Positions 61,847 through 64,000 of a DNA stretch of 64,000 nucleotides are shown one piece after another. Positions within the stretch are counted from its first letter, which is position 1. Every line of letters starts with the position of its first letter. The stretch spans positions 2,239,089 to 2,303,088 of the forward strand of contig NZ_JAALDK010000001.1 of the NCBI RefSeq assembly GCF_013366925.1, given 5' to 3'. A program made the position numbers and the translations under genes. Source of the stretch: Paraburkholderia youngii. GTDB lineage: Bacteria > Pseudomonadota > Gammaproteobacteria > Burkholderiales > Burkholderiaceae. The notes under the pieces were generated by a model. The model made no database searches and was not told where the DNA came from. It saw nothing but the letters and a program-made list of their open reading frames with translations.

Positions 61847-62827
61847 TCAACGTTTCGAGGCCGTCACCAGTTGCAGCGGCGTCTCGATCACCCTCGACAG
61901 CTCGCGCTGCTTGCGTCGCTCGGTCACCGCCTTTAATGCGAAGTCGATGCCGAACACGGTCTGGCGGTCGGCGAACTGGTTCATCGTCGCGAGCACGCGG
62001 CCGTCGGCGAGCAGCGGCTTGATCGCATCGATCGCGTCGTAGCCGGTGACGTAGACACCGCCGCCACGGCCCGCGTCGCGAATCGCGTCGACCGCGCCCA
62101 TCGCCATGTTGTCGTTGCCGCATAACAGCGCGCGAAGCTGCGGATGCTCGGCCAGCATCTTCGCGGCCACGTCGCGGCCCTTGCCGTATTCCCAGTTACC
62201 CGACTCGACCGCGACGACCTGCACCTTCGCCGCATCCATCGCGTCGCGGCTGCCGGCCGTGCGCTGCTGCGCATTGCTGCTCACCGAAATGCCTTCGATG
62301 ATGCCGACCTGATCGCCGGGCTTCAGCCGCGTGGCCAGATACTGGCCGACCTGCTTCGCGCCGCTGCGATTGTTCGGCCCGACGAACGGCACCGAGATGC
62401 CGGCGGCCGCCTGCGTCGCGTCGTCGAGCGGGTTGTCGATCGTGATCGTGATGATGCCGGCCTTGATCGCACGTGCAATCACCGGGATCAGCGCCTTCGA
62501 GTCGGTCGGCGCGATCACGATCGCGTTCATCTTCGCCCTGATCATCTCGTCGACCATGCGGATCTGCGCGGCGGTGTCGGTCTGCCTGGCCGTGCCGCGA
62601 ATCGTCAGGCTGAATTGCGACGAGAAGTGCTGCTGGTAATTGCGCGCGGCGTCGACCATCGCGACCGTGAACGGGTCCGACATCGATTTGAGCACGAGCG
62701 CGATCTTCGGCTTCGCGCCGGGCGGTACCTGGGCATGGGCATCGTCCGCGAATCGCGCGACGCCGGTGAGACCGGTTGCTGCCAGCGCGCCCGCGAGCAG
62801 CACGCGGCGGCGCATGTTCTGCGTCAT
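61847..62827 (-). CDS. ribose-type sugar ABC transporter substrate-binding protein
   Basis: A 326-residue periplasmic binding protein of the RbsB/Peripla_BP_4 type. A signal with arginines (MRRRVLLAGALAATGLTG) ends near DAHA-QVPPG. Mature blocks are KIALVLKSMSDPFTVAMVDA, ARQTDTAAQIRMVDEMI, NAIVIAPTDSKALIPVIARA, and NDNMAMGAVDAIRDAGRGGG. It should bind a monosaccharide. The start overlaps the stop of the kinase gene (ATGA, 62824-62827). The expected RbsA- and RbsC-like genes are not downstream; a broken amino-acid permease is there instead. Confidence 0.9.
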   Translation of the reverse strand: MTQNMRRRVLLAGALAATGLTGVARFADDAHAQVPPGAKPKIALVLKSMSDPFTVAMVDAARNYQQHFSSQFSLTIRGTARQTDTAAQIRMVDEMIRAKMNAIVIAPTDSKALIPVIARAIKAGIITITIDNPLDDATQAAAGISVPFVGPNNRSGAKQVGQYLATRLKPGDQVGIIEGISVSSNAQQRTAGSRDAMDAAKVQVVAVESGNWEYGKGRDVAAKMLAEHPQLRALLCGNDNMAMGAVDAIRDAGRGGGVYVTGYDAIDAIKPLLADGRVLATMNQFADRQTVFGIDFALKAVTERRKQRELSRVIETPLQLVTASKR

Positions 62828-64000
62828 GGCTTGACTCCTTCGCGGAGGTGCCGGTTGCGGACGGACTGGTTGCCGATGTGCCGATCGAACGACGCGACGC
62901 TGGCGACGATTTCGTCGAACAGCGGCCGGCTGTCGATGTCTTCGCTCAGACAACGCGTCTTCAACGCGGCCAGTTGCCCGGCGATGTCCGCTTGCGCGTC
63001 GCAACGCTCCAGCAGTTCTTCGAGCAGACAGCCGTACGCCCTCACTTCGAGCCGCTGCAACGCGATAGCGAGCTCGCGATCGCCGGCATCGAAAAACGAC
63101 GCCGCGCCGAAATCGCCGAGCAGCGCGCGCCCCGCGCCGCCGTGCAGGATATTGTGCGCGTACAGATCGCCATGCATTACGCCACGCCGATGCAGATGAC
63201 TCGCGACCTTCGCGATGCCGCTCGCGATACCGAGCACCGTCTCGAGGTCGAAGCACGCGTCGTCGCGATAGATATCGCGGGTGCACGATGCGAGGCTCGG
63301 CGGACCGGCCAGACTGGCGAAGCGCGGATCGATCAATCCCATCACGAGGCCATGCGTGTCCGACGGATGCCCGATCACCTTGCCGAGCACGGGAATCAGG
63401 TTCGCATGTTCGCCGCCGCGAATGCAAGCAGCCATTTCGCAGTCGGGCAAACCGTCGCTCGTCACCGCGCCCTTGAACAGCTTGACGGCGACCGCACGCG
63501 GCGCGGGTTCGTGGTCCGCGTGCAGCGCCGCGCGATAGATGACGCCCGATGCGCCCTCGCCCAGCGGCCGTTCGAGCCGCAACGCATCCCAGCGAATGCC
63601 GCTGATCGGTGTGTCGATGAGCGCCGCCCGTTCGAGCGCCGCGTCGAACGGATTGCCCGCATACGCGAGCCACGCAAGCCGCGGCAGACGCAGCAACCAA
63701 TGCGGTAACGCGTCGAACCGATTCGCCGCGAGCCGCAGCAGTTCGAGCCGCGTGCATGCGGCCAGTTCCTCGGGCAGCGCGCGCAGCCGGTTGCCGGCGA
63801 GCATCAGCTTCTGCAGTTGCGTGCAGCGGCCGAGTTCCGCGGGCAAGCTTTCGATGTCGTTGTCGGTCAGAATCAGCCAACGCAACAGCGGCGGCAGCGC
63901 GCTCGCCGGCACCTCGCGGATGCGATTCGACTTGAAGCCGATCATGCTCAGTTGCGCGCATTCGCCGAGCACACCGGGCAGTTCGGTGAACGGGTTGTTG
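62824..64000 (-). CDS. leucine-rich-repeat protein kinase, C-terminal part (gene runs off the right edge)
   Basis: At least 391 codons are visible and the frame is open to base 64000. First come leucine-rich repeats of about 23 residues (LRWLILTDNDIESLPAELGR, LQKLMLAGNRLRALPEELAA, LELLRLAANRFDALPHWLLR). Then a eukaryotic-type kinase domain with glycine loop LGEGASGVIYRA, Lys in AVAVKLFKG, catalytic loop VMHGDLYAHNIL (HGD for HRD) and LLGDFGAAS (DFG), so it looks active. No membrane segment is seen. The stop overlaps the start of the sugar-binding-protein gene. Target unknown. Confidence 0.88.
   Translation of the reverse strand, partial: NNPFTELPGVLGECAQLSMIGFKSNRIREVPASALPPLLRWLILTDNDIESLPAELGRCTQLQKLMLAGNRLRALPEELAACTRLELLRLAANRFDALPHWLLRLPRLAWLAYAGNPFDAALERAALIDTPISGIRWDALRLERPLGEGASGVIYRAALHADHEPAPRAVAVKLFKGAVTSDGLPDCEMAACIRGGEHANLIPVLGKVIGHPSDTHGLVMGLIDPRFASLAGPPSLASCTRDIYRDDACFDLETVLGIASGIAKVASHLHRRGVMHGDLYAHNILHGGAGRALLGDFGAASFFDAGDRELAIALQRLEVRAYGCLLEELLERCDAQADIAGQLAALKTRCLSEDIDSRPLFDEIVASVASFDRHIGNQSVRNRHLREGVKP

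Overview
The window is high-GC proteobacterial DNA that looks like a Burkholderia sensu lato chromosome, most probably Paraburkholderia. The reasons are dense short-spaced operons, a BraI/RsaL/BraR-type quorum-sensing locus, a split pca operon with its own LysR regulator, PPK2, and several small Burkholderia-type proteins. No rRNA, tRNA, CRISPR array, intact insertion sequence or prophage was seen. Assignments come from reading the sequence only; no database search was run.

Region 1 (1-7 kb): a branched-chain-type ABC transporter (binding protein, fused LivH-LivM permease, LivG, LivF) on the minus strand, with a cytochrome c fragment at one end and a C-terminally short AA_synth-family gene at the other. 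Beside two palindromes (5024-5063) lies a small, lower-GC island encoding a Tlde1-like L,D-transpeptidase-fold toxin and two tandem exported paralogues that are probably its immunity proteins. Region 2 (6.7-12.3 kb): protocatechuate branch genes pcaI-pcaJ and pcaB-pcaD-pcaC with a divergent LysR regulator. Region 3 (12.4-24 kb): folE, a DedA-rhodanese fusion, a diguanylate cyclase, then a phosphate/polyphosphate neighbourhood (CHAD protein, PHO-box-preceded Pit transporter, PPK2), an HtrA-like protease and an MFS exporter.

Region 4 (24-27.4 kb): a tight four-gene minus-strand operon (CDP-alcohol phosphatidyltransferase, Fe(II)/2-oxoglutarate oxygenase, LPG-synthase-type membrane protein, nucleotidyltransferase). 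It has the parts of an uncharacterised lipid or polar-head-group pathway and is the best candidate here for an undescribed system. Region 5 (27.6-34.5 kb): small exported proteins, two candidate small RNAs, a frameshifted gene, a porin remnant, serine acetyltransferase and an atypical SDR. Region 6 (34.5-46 kb): a sugar-acid locus (IlvD/EDD dehydratase, four-part ABC importer, SMP-30 lactonase, DHDPS-family enzyme) and a GntR regulator, with the quorum-sensing genes lying between catabolic genes and regulator.

Region 7 (46-64 kb): UspA, an FNR-type regulator, a stand-alone EgtB-like enzyme, a decayed accessory patch (MEKHLA-domain gene, NmrA-like pseudogene, AT-rich FkbM methyltransferase), two membrane diguanylate cyclases around a cytochrome b561 and a CHRD protein, ilvD, a branched-chain amino acid binding protein, Nudix, a LysE exporter, a truncated amino-acid permease, and a ribose-type binding protein translationally coupled to a leucine-rich-repeat protein kinase that runs off the right edge.
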